NCBI GenBank assembly: GCA_036898135.1
Contig: CM072522.1
Location: forward strand, 4,702,151 to 4,766,150
DNA length: 64,000 nt
DNA from: Oncomelania hupensis
Lineage: Eukaryota; Mollusca; Gastropoda; Littorinimorpha; Pomatiopsidae
Direction: 5' to 3'
The translations under genes and the position numbers were made by a program. Below are positions 33,215 to 43,066 of this stretch, piece by piece. The notes under the pieces were generated by a model. That model saw only the letters and a list, made by a program, of their open reading frames with translations. It ran no database searches and had not been told where the DNA came from. The first letter of the stretch is position 1, and each line of letters begins with the position of its first letter.

Positions 33215-33513
33215 GCTAGCGATACACGGTAAGACTAGATCTTATGATACCCGCGTATGCCGCTGCAGATCTGATGTCTTTGCTGATACACGGTATGTAT
33301 GAGTCATAAGCCTGTCGGTTTGTAGGTCGCGGTTTTTCAGTGACCTTCACCTCGGAGTTCAATCAAATAGCTGTTTCGATTGGCTGTCTGACCTCCACTG
33401 TCGTATCGCGCCGTGAAAAAATAGAACATGCTCTATCGATAAGACTTGACGACAATTCCTACCGATCCGGGAATTTCCGTAATCATATGCGGGTATCATA
33501 AGATCTAGTCTAA

Positions 33514-33600
33514 GGCTGCTGGGCCATAGAACCTCACGCCTCACGCCTCACGTCTCACGCCTCACGCCTCACGTGTCATGCTCTGGGCCATAGGACTTCA
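33514..33600 (+). repeat. Left Harbinger terminal repeat with CCTCACG heptamer array
   Basis: Perfect inverse match to 36913-36951 over the first 39 bp. At least six heptamers of type CCTCACG/TCTCACG follow, with the inner GGGCCATAGGACTT box at about 33586. Likely binding sites for the transposase or its Myb-like partner, by analogy with the superfamily. Confidence 0.85.
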
Positions 33601-33719
33601 TGCCACACGCTACACGCTTCACGTTTTATGCGTCAGTTTTGTGTTGACGGTACCACAATGCATTGCAGTTTCCTCAACTGATCACACACAATATTTGTGG
33701 TCTGTGACTTTTTGAGAAG

Positions 33720-34236
33720 ATGAATTCTTCTGATGAAGAAGAAATTTTATTATTGCTCTTGCTCAGAAGGAGGAGGAAGCGAAAGAGACAAAGCATATGG
33801 TGCCGAGAACATTTCTTTCTTAGAGAATCACGAGGAGAATTCCACCGTACATTCCGTCGTCTTCTTGAGAGTCTTGATGAAGAACTCTTTTTCAATTATA
33901 CAAGGATGTCGTACAATACTTACAATACCCTGAAGGCCCTCGTGCTGGAACGTCTGAAGCCAGATCAATCAAACTGGAGAAAACCAATTGGGGCGGAAGA
34001 AAAGCTCATCATTACTCTCAGGTAGGTGTTATCAGCCATTCTGTCGGTATTGTTTTTGTTTGTTTGTTTGTTTTTTTGTAATGTAATTGTCCTCTTTTAT
34101 AAATGTGTTTATGTTGATGAAATAATCATTTTGTTTGACTGGGCTACAAACTATAAATCAAAAATAGTTAAGTAAACGTACAAGGTTTGTTCGTCACATC
34201 ACTCAAGCACGCATTCATGAAAACACACAGACACAC

Positions 34237-34284
<48 letters not shown>

Positions 34285-36366
34285 ACATATATTCATGCAA
34301 AAGAAAATACAAACAGGGATACTGCAAATACGATGAATCAATTTTAATGAAGGAAAACATGAATTGAGCCTTACATTCAAAGCGCATTTCACTGAATATC
34401 GTAATTGCTGGGTCTAGGATTGCTCCGGCCAAATAGGGAGTAGTCCGCTGGACCTAGGGATCCCATGTCAACCTGAGAACATTCTGATGACAAGGAAGAG
34501 CTCTGCCAGGGTGGCATGGGAGACTGTCGGGATTCCCCAGACATATGACGCTGTGGATTTGTTTGACTCTGATAGTGAGCATTAGGAAGGTAGTGGGATG
34601 GTGATGGATATGATGATGACATGGAACTGCTTACGGTTGATGGAACTGGGGTATGATGGGAAGACAGGAAAGACTGTCCAGATTGCCCAGAGAAATGTGC
34701 CTGTTGAGTTTGTTGAGCATGAAGGTGTTTCAATAGCTGTAGTGTTTGGATCTGGAACTCCTGGAATAGATTCTCATCAAGAGTTTCTATCCTCGGCATG
34801 ATGGAGTGGAAAAAACCCATCCGTGAAGATTCAGGTTTCCTCTCAATTTTTTTTCTCAACAAGGACAGAATTTGATCTTCGTTGTCATCAACTTTCTGCT
34901 TCTTCTTTTGTTTTCTTCCCCCTTGCTCACTTTCTGTTCTTTTCTCCGCAACAGCAACTGCTTGCTCTGGATCATCGACCCCATCACTCTCATTCACAAT
35001 GTCAGCCTCTTCTATAGCAGTTTGTAAAATGTCGGCTTCCGTGTCAGTTTCCTCGTCACTCGCCTGCGGCAGGTTTCCCTTTGAATTCCTAATTTTCTTG
35101 ACAGGAATGAGAAATTCCATTTCTTTTATAAACTTCCATGGTTTGGTGTTGTCTGCTCCACTGCCCGATTTGTTCTTTGTCCTTGTCCTCAGCAGAGCGT
35201 TGTTGTGACAGCGCATGAGGGATTCCCATGTCTCCTTGGGAGTAGTTCCTGAAGAAAGAAAACAAAAGATTGAAAAATTGATGAATCATGACAAATTGTG
35301 AAGGACATTTATGCTTTTCTATTATAACAATGATAAGAAGAAGAAAAGGGGATAAAGATTGATATTGTTGAAGCTCGAGCTGTAATAAGTGTATTTTTAT
35401 TTCTGCTTTTTTTTCTTCAGATATCTGGCAACAGGAGCCTCATTCTCCTCTATGAGCGTTCCATTTCATATGTCCCGACGATCCATCAGCAGACATATTT
35501 TCAAGACGTGTCAAGTCCTGTGGGACGTTCTGCAACCACTCGAGTTGAAACTACCAACAGAAGATCAATGGATCCAGATAGCTAAACGTTTTGGTGATTT
35601 GTGGGATTATCCTTTCGCTGTCGGAGCCATAGATGGCAAACACATTGCTCTTGAGAATCCATCCAACAGCGGATCTATGTACTATTGCTACAAAGGATTT
35701 CCCAGTATAGTGCTCATGGCAGTGAGTGACGCGGATTCATGCTTCATTCTTGTAGACTGCGGTCAGTATGGCAGAATTAGTGACGCCGGAGTGTTCAAGA
35801 CATCCCAAATATCGAAGTTGCTGGCTCAAGGAAAACTCAATATCCCAAAAGCAGCGTTCAAGGTGGGAACCACAGAAACAACCATTCCATTCATGATTGT
35901 AGGAGACGAGGCATTTCCTCTGAAACCGTATTTAATGAAGCCATATGCAGCAAAGACTCTGGATCAGGAAAAGAGGATTTACAATTACCGGCATTCACGG
36001 GCACGACGAACGGTTGAATGCGCCTTCGGCATCCTTGCAAAGAAATTTGAAATATTTCAAAGGCCAATGAGAGTTGAACCTGACCAAGCGATCTTGTTGA
36101 CGAATGCTGCCGTGGTACTACACAATTTCATCCGCCGGCGCGACGGAAGAATCATTGACAGGACTTCTGACGTGACCTACGAGGTGGTGGAGGGAGAAGG
36201 CAGAGGCATGCTTCCCCTGGAAGTTTCCACCCATGAAGGACGACCTATTGCTGAAGCAATGGCCGTACGGGACAGTGTAAAGACATTTTTCAATGACCCG
36301 CAGGGAAGAGTTCATTGGCAACACGAACGTGTATTCCGAAATGTCATTGCAAATGAGATTGATTGA
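33720..36366 (+). CDS. Harbinger (PIF) DDE transposase, two exons, 415 aa
   Basis: Exon 1 is 33720-34021 and ends CTCAG before a GTAGGT donor. Exon 2 is 35421-36366 after a TTTTTTCTTCAG acceptor. The joint falls inside an Arg codon and restores the family phrase ITLR/YLATG. Exon 1 holds the N-terminal region (ESRGEFHRTFRRLLESLDEE, RMSYNTYNTLKALV). Exon 2 holds the DDE_4 core: AVGAIDGKHIAL (first Asp), LVDCGQYGRISDAGVF (second), IVGDEAFPLKPYLMKPY, and NYRHSRARRTVECAFGIL (catalytic Glu in VECAFG). Length is normal for HARBI1-like transposases and no stop interrupts it. It would cut and paste the element in the nucleus together with the MADF partner. The 1.4-kb intron contains most of that partner's coding sequence on the opposite strand. 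Confidence 0.9.
34235..34283 (+). repeat. CA microsatellite in the Harbinger transposase intron
   Basis: About 24 CA dinucleotides with one CG interruption. ORFs on the other strand are poly-Cys/Val artefacts. Confidence 0.95.
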
Positions 36367-36695
36367 GATTAATTGAGATTGAGAAATAAGATTAACAGAA
36401 ATGGAAAAGACAAGTTGTATTGAATTTTGTGTTGTTGAGATTAGATCTAGAAAATTGGATACATGTGTACAAGCCCTGAGATAAGTCTGCCACCTTTTCG
36501 TTGACTGTGCTATGAATTACAGTAAATAAATAAATAAATCGTATAAAAGTTACCTTTGGGTGTATTCACAAGTTTTTTCAAATCCTCCCAAACTTGTGCT
36601 CTCTGGTCTTTATCTTTGTAATCTGGAACATGTGGGTCCCAGAGAAGAGGCCTTGCCCGGACCAACTCGATTAAATTTACTCTAAAATCATCCAT
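34389..36695 (-). CDS. Harbinger second protein: MADF/Myb-like with BESS-like end, two exons, 333 aa
   Basis: Exon 1 is 36695-36554 on the minus strand (ATG GAT GAT), ending CCCAAAG before GTAACTT. Exon 2 is 35248-34389 after a TTTCTTTCTTCAG acceptor. Both are in phase (142 + 860 nt). Residues 5-60 form a MADF domain (LIELVRARPLLWDPHVPDYK, DQRAQVWEDLKKLV, then TWESLMRCHNNALLRTRT). An acidic and KQKKKQK-containing middle follows, then a BESS-like helix (FFHSIMPRIETLDENLFQEF) and a Ser/Gln/Pro-rich tail. In this superfamily the second protein binds the transposon ends and brings the transposase to the nucleus. The intron of this gene encloses transposase exon 2. Confidence 0.85.
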
Positions 36696-36973
36696 TTAGA
36701 TCTAATTTATCGTGTCTACTTTGAGTTGGTAGATTACCTCCCTTGCTAGAACGTGACAACACGCATCGAAAAAAGTGGGCATGCTCACTTTTCTCTCCAC
36801 ACGTGAGGCGTGAGGTGTGACGCATGTGGCGTGTGTGACGTTGTATGGCCCAGGCCAAGAGATACCATGACTGTTCATTTTTATCATCACGCGTGAGGCG
36901 TGAGACGTGACACGTGAGGCGTGAGGCGTGAGGTTCTATGGCCCAGCAGCCTTACCGTGTATCGCCGCCTTAA

Positions 36974-37124
36974 CAGCTTCTTGAGCACACTAATATTCTT
37001 TTTTTTTTTCTTTTTTTTTAAACTCTACTTTTATTAATGAAAATATTTCTTTCGAAGTTACGTTTATGACAATAATCCAACAATAATCAAGTTGTTAAAG
37101 TCGTTGTCATCGTCGTCATCGTTG

Positions 37125-37155
<31 letters not shown>

Positions 37156-37534
37156 ATTAGAATTAGAATTTATTTTATTTCCAAGAAAGGCCAACGCCCG
37201 TTATGGAACGGGGGCGTTTACAAAAACAAACAATACTACAAGTTAAATATTACGCACACAAAGTCAGATATGTACACAATCATTACAATCATGAGCTAGC
37301 GTGATCTAGTCGTCTTAAGGCTTTATACAAATATATTGCCAAATTACACAGAGTGTTCACGTACCTTGATGTCTTTTTTTTAAATATTGTTTTTGTTCTT
37401 TTGTGTCCGCTTCTGAGTAGGTTCTGCCTTGCGGTCAGCTTGTTATCACTGTTATCACCTATGTCAATAGGCTGTGCATTATCATCACCACCATCACTGT
37501 CACTGAAATCTGTATCCCTGTCACAGCCTCTGGA
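36974..37534. other. T-rich spacer with a probable retroposon 3' end
   Basis: T runs at 36998-37018 and 37128-37149, then AGAATTTATTAGAATT and CCAACGCCCGTTATGGAACG (37190-37212). On the minus strand this looks like a LINE or SINE end with an A-rich tail. No ORF. Confidence 0.4.
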
Positions 37535-38400
37535 TTATGCATCAATGTCACTATCGTTGAGATAAGTATCATCATCAATATCGCCATAGGCTTCACGCAA
37601 TGCACGAAGAGGCACACTCAAAACATTTGCAGTGACTTTTGTGTTGGCTGCGTCTACTTTCTTTGCCAAACATTTGTAAGTCTTTGTTGCCATTCCTGGA
37701 ATACCCATTATGGTTGAAAATTTTATCAGTGCTGCAGGGCCACACCCAAGTTCATGGAAACAAAGAATCATGGCGCTGTTCACAACAAAGCTAACAGTCA
37801 CTTGGTTACTCCCATCACAGCAGCCGCATGAGAACTGTTGGTGGCTGAAGGGGCAGTTCTGAAAAACAGAAGCAACAAATAATTATGACATATATATGTA
37901 TCCTCACATGTGTATACATGTGCGTAAGTGCATGATACACATGTATTTAGCTGCTATTCAATAATTTGTACTTAAAGACAAAAAAAAATTATCACTTACA
38001 TTTTTAGTTTCACAAAGGCATTCTGATCATGAATTTCTAACTGAAACTAGTGAAAGCTATCAAGGATTTAGTATCAACACCATGGCATTACTATTCCTCC
38101 ACAATCCTTAAAATAATATACCTAAAACAAAATAAAATTACCTTGCATTTATGTCTTGAATATTCCCATTTTGTTACCAAACATTATATCCAGGCTTCCA
38201 GTTTCCATACATTCACTGCAAGCCACAGTTGAAAACAATGAACGCAGTGCTCTCAGTTCAGCAAAACATTTCTGTTTATTCGAGTCATTGTCTACTGGAT
38301 CTGCTTCAGGCAAATGTCTTTGCATCAAATGTCTTCTCCTTGCAGTACATTCATTTTGCTGTACTTGTTGCTCATCTTCTTGGTGTTGCACTGCTTGCAA
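37535..38400 (-). pseudogene. Mutator-like transposase domain fragment, two pieces
   Basis: Minus strand. Piece 1 (38400-38149) encodes CFAELRALRSLFSTVACSEC, followed by METGSLDIMFGNKMG. Piece 2 (37858-37535, after a CTGTTTTTCAG acceptor) encodes NCPFSHQQFSCGC, then NSAMILCFHELGCGPAALIK, FSTIMGIPGMATKTYKCLA and a run to a stop after an acidic tail. The order (CxxC box, then a helical stretch with ELG.G and a TIM..P motif) recalls proteins annotated as Mutator-like transposase domain in cnidarians and molluscs. Piece 1 meets a stop before a usable donor in phase, so this is probably a pseudogene and lacks the catalytic half. Confidence 0.5.
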
Positions 38401-38439
38401 ATCTTAATTAAGGAGGCAAAATTTCAGCATCGCCACTTC

Positions 38440-38688
38440 CAACACGTGAATGATGAACATTGAGGTTTAACGTCTACACCCACCATTGGCGATATGGCAG
38501 ACGGGGATAACCATCCCAGGTAAAGAGGGGTAGGGAACTGAATCAACACTGAACCACCAAAGCAATCATACTGCTAAAATGGACAGTGAAAATGGCCACA
38601 TTTTATATCGCCCACCACGGGATTCGAACCTGGGTCATCTGTGTGCCAGGCAAAGGCTGTGCCAGGCGAACGCTCTACCAACACGTGC
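38440..38688 (-). mobile_element. tRNA-derived SINE with a duplicated anticodon-arm segment
   Basis: On the minus strand the head reads GTTGGTAGAGCG (A-box-like) and GGTTCGAATCCCG (B-box) with TGCCTGGCACA duplicated between them, so the tRNA fold is disrupted. The body continues to about 38440. The SINE at 38689-38886 inserted next to its head. Confidence 0.6.
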
Positions 38689-38886
38689 TGTTGTTTGTAG
38701 ATTATAGTCACACGACACTTTCGCATATAGGTGACTACTGGACCGATTTATACTGACACCAGCGGGCCAGTTGTTGGTAAAGGGGAAAATAATATGATCA
38801 CACGTTGACCAATCCGGGATTCGAACCAGCGACCTTTCGGTTACTAGCAAGACGCTCTTACCAACTGAGCTACCCGGCCCCACCAC
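38689..38886 (-). mobile_element. SINE-A, full-length tRNA-derived SINE (198 bp)
   Basis: The minus strand starts GGGGCCGGGTAGCTCAGTTG, with B-box GGTTCGAATCCCGG and a tRNA-like arm CTTGCTAGTAACCG. The CTAGTAA loop is that of tRNA-Thr(AGT). The tail part runs through ACCAACAACTGGCCCGCTGG to ACAAACAACA. CACGTGC flanks both sides (38682-38688 and 38887-38893). Pol III transcription from the A/B boxes is expected. Confidence 0.85.
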
Positions 38887-38893
38887 CACGTGC

Positions 38894-39206
38894 ACGCCAG
38901 CATCGCTATTTATACTACGCGATTCACAATTCCGCCGAGCTGCGCGAGCTTTTTGAAGTTGAGTCCGTCGGGATTTCTTTCCTCTACCCAATGGTGTTCT
39001 TTTAGAGTTCGCTTTTGGTGTATTTTCAGTCTTTTATTGCATTTTACAGGGATGGATTTAACCGGAAATTACCGGTATTTTACCGGTTTGAGAATAAAAA
39101 TACCGGTTGAAAAATCAGTAGCAGGTAGAGCCTACCGGTTCTTATTTTGTTTGACTGGTTTCAAAAATAAAGGAAAAGAGAAAGAAAAACAAGAGAAATG
39201 AAGAGA

Positions 39207-39294
<88 letters not shown>

Positions 39295-39725
39295 GACAGA
39301 GAGCCAGCCAGCCAGTGTTATTAGGAAGTGTAGACGAGAGGCCTGCGAATGCGTTCAGTAGCCTTGCCATATTCTTTGAGGTCATTAATACAGAATGATA
39401 TAACATTGGCGGGCGCAAGGCTATCGTGAATACGGATAAATTAAACTCGCGCACTTTTCGATTTTTTTCTTTCCTCGTGCTCGTCAGTATGTATTGCGAC
39501 AATGGCAGATAGGCAAAAATCTCTTTTTTTTTATTTTTTGCTAGGGGGGAGAGGGGCGATAAAAAAAGTTTATGTGAAGACGAAGATGTTTCTAATGAAA
39601 CAGAAAGTGCATTAACAGAGTCGCCATCTACTTGTACTAGCCTACGTTAATCAAGCCCAGACACTTCGAGTGCAAAATCGTTGAAATTGTCAAAATAGTG
39701 ACGCATTAAGCTTTGCTATGGGTCC
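38894..39725. other. Spacer with ACCGGT motifs and a GA microsatellite
   Basis: 39048-39145 begins CAGGGATGGATTTAACCGG and has five CCGG cores in 85 bp, three of them ACCGGT. Similar ACCGGT motifs recur at 40040-40110 ending TTGCAAATCCCT. These may be the two ends of a hAT-like element, but no target duplication supports it. 39205-39285 is a GA microsatellite. Confidence 0.4.
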
Positions 39726-40046
39726 TTCTTCTTCTTCTTCTTCGTAATACTGTGGATACCCCGTATTCGAGGAAAATGATCCCACAAGGTGCATGCTGGG
39801 TGTGTTCTTGTTACCGGCACTCACCCGTCTAGGACATGAGCGTCAGGATCTTTAAAGTCCGTTATGATGAAATGTATGTGACACAGACTAGACCTCGGTT
39901 TATACTCTCATCCGAAGGAGTAGGAAACGGGAGTAAAGTGCCTTTCCCAAGAACACAACACAATGCCCCGGCCTGGGCTCGAACCCGGGACCTTCAGATC
40001 CACAAGCCAAAGCTCTACCATTAGGCCACCGTGCTTCCCTCCCGGT
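39726..40046 (-). mobile_element. SINE-C, tRNA-derived SINE with GAA tail
   Basis: On the minus strand the head is GGTGGCCTAATGGTAGAGC and GGGTTCGAGCCCAGG with a TTGTGGA anticodon loop (GTG, His-like). The body includes CCGAGGTCTAGTCTGTG and AAAGATCCTGACGCTCATG, and it ends in (GAA)n read from TTCTTCTTCTTC at 39728-39742. Partial copies lie at 13540-13610 and 45470-45720. Confidence 0.78.
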
Positions 40047-40120
40047 TTCCGTGACTGGCCTACCGGTTTGCGTTCGAGTGGGTTTGTTTACTGTGACGTC
40101 GTACCGGTTTTGCAAATCCC

Positions 40121-40697
40121 TACATTACATTACATTACATGATTATTGCTTTAGGTACAGCGGACTCTTCCGAGCTAAATCAGGACCGGACAACCCCTGA
40201 TCCGCATAAAAGATCTGCTGAAACAACCCTTGTGGTAAAACTGAAAGCTCTCCACCAGCCAGTCACTTTACAATAAAGACATCCCACGCAGGGGACGCTG
40301 AGGCTGTACTCTAATTTATCGAACCCTCGTTTACAAAAACAAAATAGAATACAAACATCATTATAAATTATCAACAAAACACATACATATATAAAATGCC
40401 TACATTGCTAAATAATAACATCATAGGAAGCCCTAGCGACCACATGGCAGAAAGCATCCAATATTCCTAAGCTGATCCAGCAGACCTCATACACAAAGAA
40501 GGAGTTTTGTCCCATAAGAGTTTTCAAGAAAAAAGGTAGATGACTGGTCTAGCGAAGAAGAAGATAGTATAGGAGATTGATAGAACTGAGCAGGAATGAG
40601 AAAGAGCAAATGAGAAAGACAGCGACAGTGGGAATTTAAAGCACTACATTTCCAGAAAGTGGGGATACTATTTAAACCCCCGGCACCCCAACGGGGG
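40121..40697 (-). mobile_element. R1 retroposon, complete shorter form (577 bp), 11-bp target duplication
   Basis: Flanks TTGCAAAYCCC(C) at 40110-40120 and 40698-40708 differ at one base. On the minus strand it starts ACCCCCGTTGGGGTGCCGGG and ends with the GTCCTGATTTAGCTCGG block and an (ATGTA)n tail. It lacks the extra 5' block of the 709-bp copy at 21302. Confidence 0.87.
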
Positions 40698-40708
40698 TTG
40701 CAAACCCC

Positions 40709-41166
40709 TAGGACGATCACTGTTTTACTAGCATTGGTAATCAATCCACACGTGTCCGCCATTGCTGTTGTTGCTTGGGCCATGCCGGTGCAGAGGTCAA
40801 AGCTAGCCAGTCGCGTTGCTCGTTTAGATCACGTTACCTTTCACAGATCACGTGACACCCATATATGGAAGTTTATGCCGGGAATCCTTGAAACCGGTTA
40901 GTCAGAAACGGCTTTCTGTTTCCGTTTGAACCCGGTGTAGCAGGCCAGATTATACCCCGCCTCAAGTATACCCAGGGTATAAACTGGCCTAGCCCAGACT
41001 ATGCCCCCGCATAAACTGGTCTAGCCAAGACTATATCCCTGGGTATTATCTGGCCTAGGCTCGTTTAACCCTCTCCTGCCCATTATAACCCCCCCCCCCT
41101 CCCCCTCTACGAAGACCTTTTCCTTCACGTTGCTCTTTAATTTATGTGTTGTAATTGTTCGGATGC
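40709..41166. other. Non-coding spacer with a short phrase repeat
   Basis: 40940-41070 repeats variants of CCAGACTATACCCC and GGTATAAACTGGCCTAG four to five times in both orientations, plus a C9 run at 41090. No gene. Confidence 0.5.
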
Positions 41167-41170
41167 ACTC

Positions 41171-41240
<70 letters not shown>
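41167..41240 (+). repeat. GATA tetranucleotide microsatellite
   Basis: About 18 uninterrupted GATA units, directly joined to telomere-type repeats. Confidence 0.96.
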
Positions 41241-41265
41241 GGTTAGGGTTAGGGTTAGGGTTAGT
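41238..41265 (+). repeat. Interstitial telomere-type repeat (TTAGGG)n
   Basis: Four GGGTTA units fused to the GATA array. TTAGGG is the telomere repeat of molluscs and vertebrates. Confidence 0.9.
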
Positions 41266-41589
41266 TTTTTTAGTTTCTTTTTTTTCTATTCCTGCACAAA
41301 TTGAGGATATGTGGCTTCAAAAACAACATTATTTGCATAAAAAACACAATTTTCCAAACTTGGTTATACTTAGATACCAAAACTGGGTGGTCCATATATT
41401 TTGAAATGGGAATCAAAGGTAAAAAAAGACAAACATTCACAAATTTTAAATTCGGGAATGAACTTAAATAACACACTCAATGTTGGCATGCCTTCCCTTT
41501 GATTTCCATCCAGGTGTTTTCACTACAGAACATACTGCACTGAGGTGGACAGTCACTCTTGCAGTGGTGAAAAGAGGTGTATACTGACG
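41266..41589. other. AT-rich spacer
   Basis: No gene recognised. 41345-41420 (CTTGGTTATACTTAGATACC) shows no link to other repeats here. Confidence 0.35.
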
Positions 41590-41861
41590 AGTAATTTGAC
41601 TTGATTTTGTGGTCCTGATTCAGCCCTTTGCAGTCTGCTGGACCCTGTAAGCAATGAATAACTAACTAACTAGTGTTAAATTCCCATTGTCGCTGTCTTT
41701 CTCCTTGTTCTTTCTCATTCTCATCCCAACTCTGTTCTATAAATCGCTAGACGTCACCTACCTTTTTTCTTGAAAACTCTCCCAAAACTCTTCAATTGTG
41801 TATGGGGTCTGTTGGGTCAGCTTGGGGATATTGAATGCTTTCTGTCAAATGGCCACTAGGG

Positions 41862-42573
41862 AACGAGAGGAATTCCCTTCACTGGCTTCCTGTGCAAGCA
41901 CGCATAGAGTACAAACTCTGTTCTCTGTCACAACTTCTTCACAGATTCTTGTCCTTCCTACCTTGCGGATCTACTGTCTGTCTACTCCCCTTCACGCACT
42001 TTAAGATCTTCTGCTGACACTCGCACACTCAAGGTTCCCGTCACCCGCACTAAGACATACGGCCAACGTGCATTCGCTTACTCCGCACCTAAGCAGTGGA
42101 ATTCACTTCCCTCCCATATCCGCAACATACAATCAACACAAGCATTCAAAAGGGCCCTCAAAACCCACCTCTTCAAACTGCATTATTCAGATTGATTTGT
42201 ATCCCGCTGCCATTCTCTCATCTTTTGTCTATGTCTGATCCGTAAGTTTATACACGGCTGTAAATATTTATACTCTTTTTCTTCCTGGCCCTAACCAGGC
42301 ATATAGATAGCTGTGAATAGGTTTTTGCTATTCTATTTCTGTCTTTTTTGTCATTTGTGCACATAGTTGTAAATAGTCTCTCTCGGTCTTTTTTTTGTAA
42401 TTTATGTACATAGTTGTAAATAGTCTGTACCTTTACTGTTCCGTCTTTGGTGTATTGTAGTAAAAGTGATGTTTTATCGAGTGCATGTATTTATATGTAA
42501 TGATTATATGTAATGACTATGTAAAGCGTGGTGAGTCTGGTCATAGGCTGGAGTACCCGCTATATAAAAATCC

Positions 42574-42639
<66 letters not shown>
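41862..42639 (+). mobile_element. 5'-truncated L2-like LINE
   Basis: Homologous to the 3' part of 51385-52543: coding remnants of the reverse transcriptase tail (CTTCACTGGCTTCCTGTGCA is the LHWLPV codons), then a 3' UTR ending CGTGGTGAGTCTGG ... ATCCGTTATTATT and a TTA microsatellite of about 22 units. A stop and frame shifts in the coding remnant rule out function. It interrupts the R1 copy at AGGG. Confidence 0.85.
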
Positions 42640-42640
<1 letters not shown>

Positions 42641-43066
42641 GGTCTTTCTATGGTATTTAGCAATGTAGACATTGTTACATTGAAACGCGCCCGATAGTTC
42701 GTGTGTGACGCGCATGATAGATCCGATCGTTTTATTTTGCAAAGCATGCAACAACAGAGTGTATTTACCTTTGATTTGAGTTTGCGTTGTTGTTAGAAAA
42801 AGCTTTGTAGCTTTGTAACGTTGATAATTTTAGTTTTATTTGAGAATTTTCTAGAGTTGGTTGTTTACTATCGATCGAAGCGTATGGATAATTCTAGTGG
42901 TACCTAAAGAAGCTTCCATCCCAAATAAGCTTGTATGACGCGAGACAGTGATGACGAAGTTAATTCTGATTGTGTCTTAATTATAATTGTGTCTTGCCCG
43001 AATATTATTTTTTTTTCTCTGGAGTTAGAGAGACTATATTGGTGTCGCACTGTGATAAAAGAGGGG

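Larger units (their letters stand above)
33514..36951 (+). mobile_element. Complete two-gene Harbinger transposon (3.4 kb)
   Basis: Terminal inverted repeats of about 39 bp begin GGCTGCTGGGCCATAGAACC at both ends, followed by arrays of CCTCACG-like heptamers and a second inner GGGCCATA box on each side. The target is TAA on the left and TTA on the right. The other arm of the interrupted MITE shows the original site was TTA. It carries both genes expected of the superfamily, a DDE transposase (plus) and a MADF/Myb-like protein (minus), both apparently intact after splicing. It therefore looks autonomous and recent. Confidence 0.88.
33215..36969 (+). mobile_element. Roughly 314-bp MITE interrupted by a Harbinger element
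   Basis: The left end GCTAGCGATACACGGTAAGA (continuing CTAGATCTTATGATACCCGC) is matched in inverse by 33489-33513 (GCGGGTATCATAAGATCTAG) plus 36955-36969 (CCGTGTATCGCCGCC) once the Harbinger element is set aside. TTAA borders both sides (33211-33214 and 36970-36973). It codes for nothing. Confidence 0.78.

Noticed and set aside
39161..39502. Leu/Ser-rich ORF (minus) and Arg/Glu ORF (plus)
   Set aside because: Translations of the GA microsatellite.
39048..40110. hAT element with ACCGG-rich ends
   Set aside because: CAGGGATGG and AATCCCT ends are suggestive but no 8-bp duplication flanks them and no transposase is present.
42485..42747. Poly-Leu and poly-Asn ORFs
   Set aside because: Translations of the TTA tail of the L2-like LINE.
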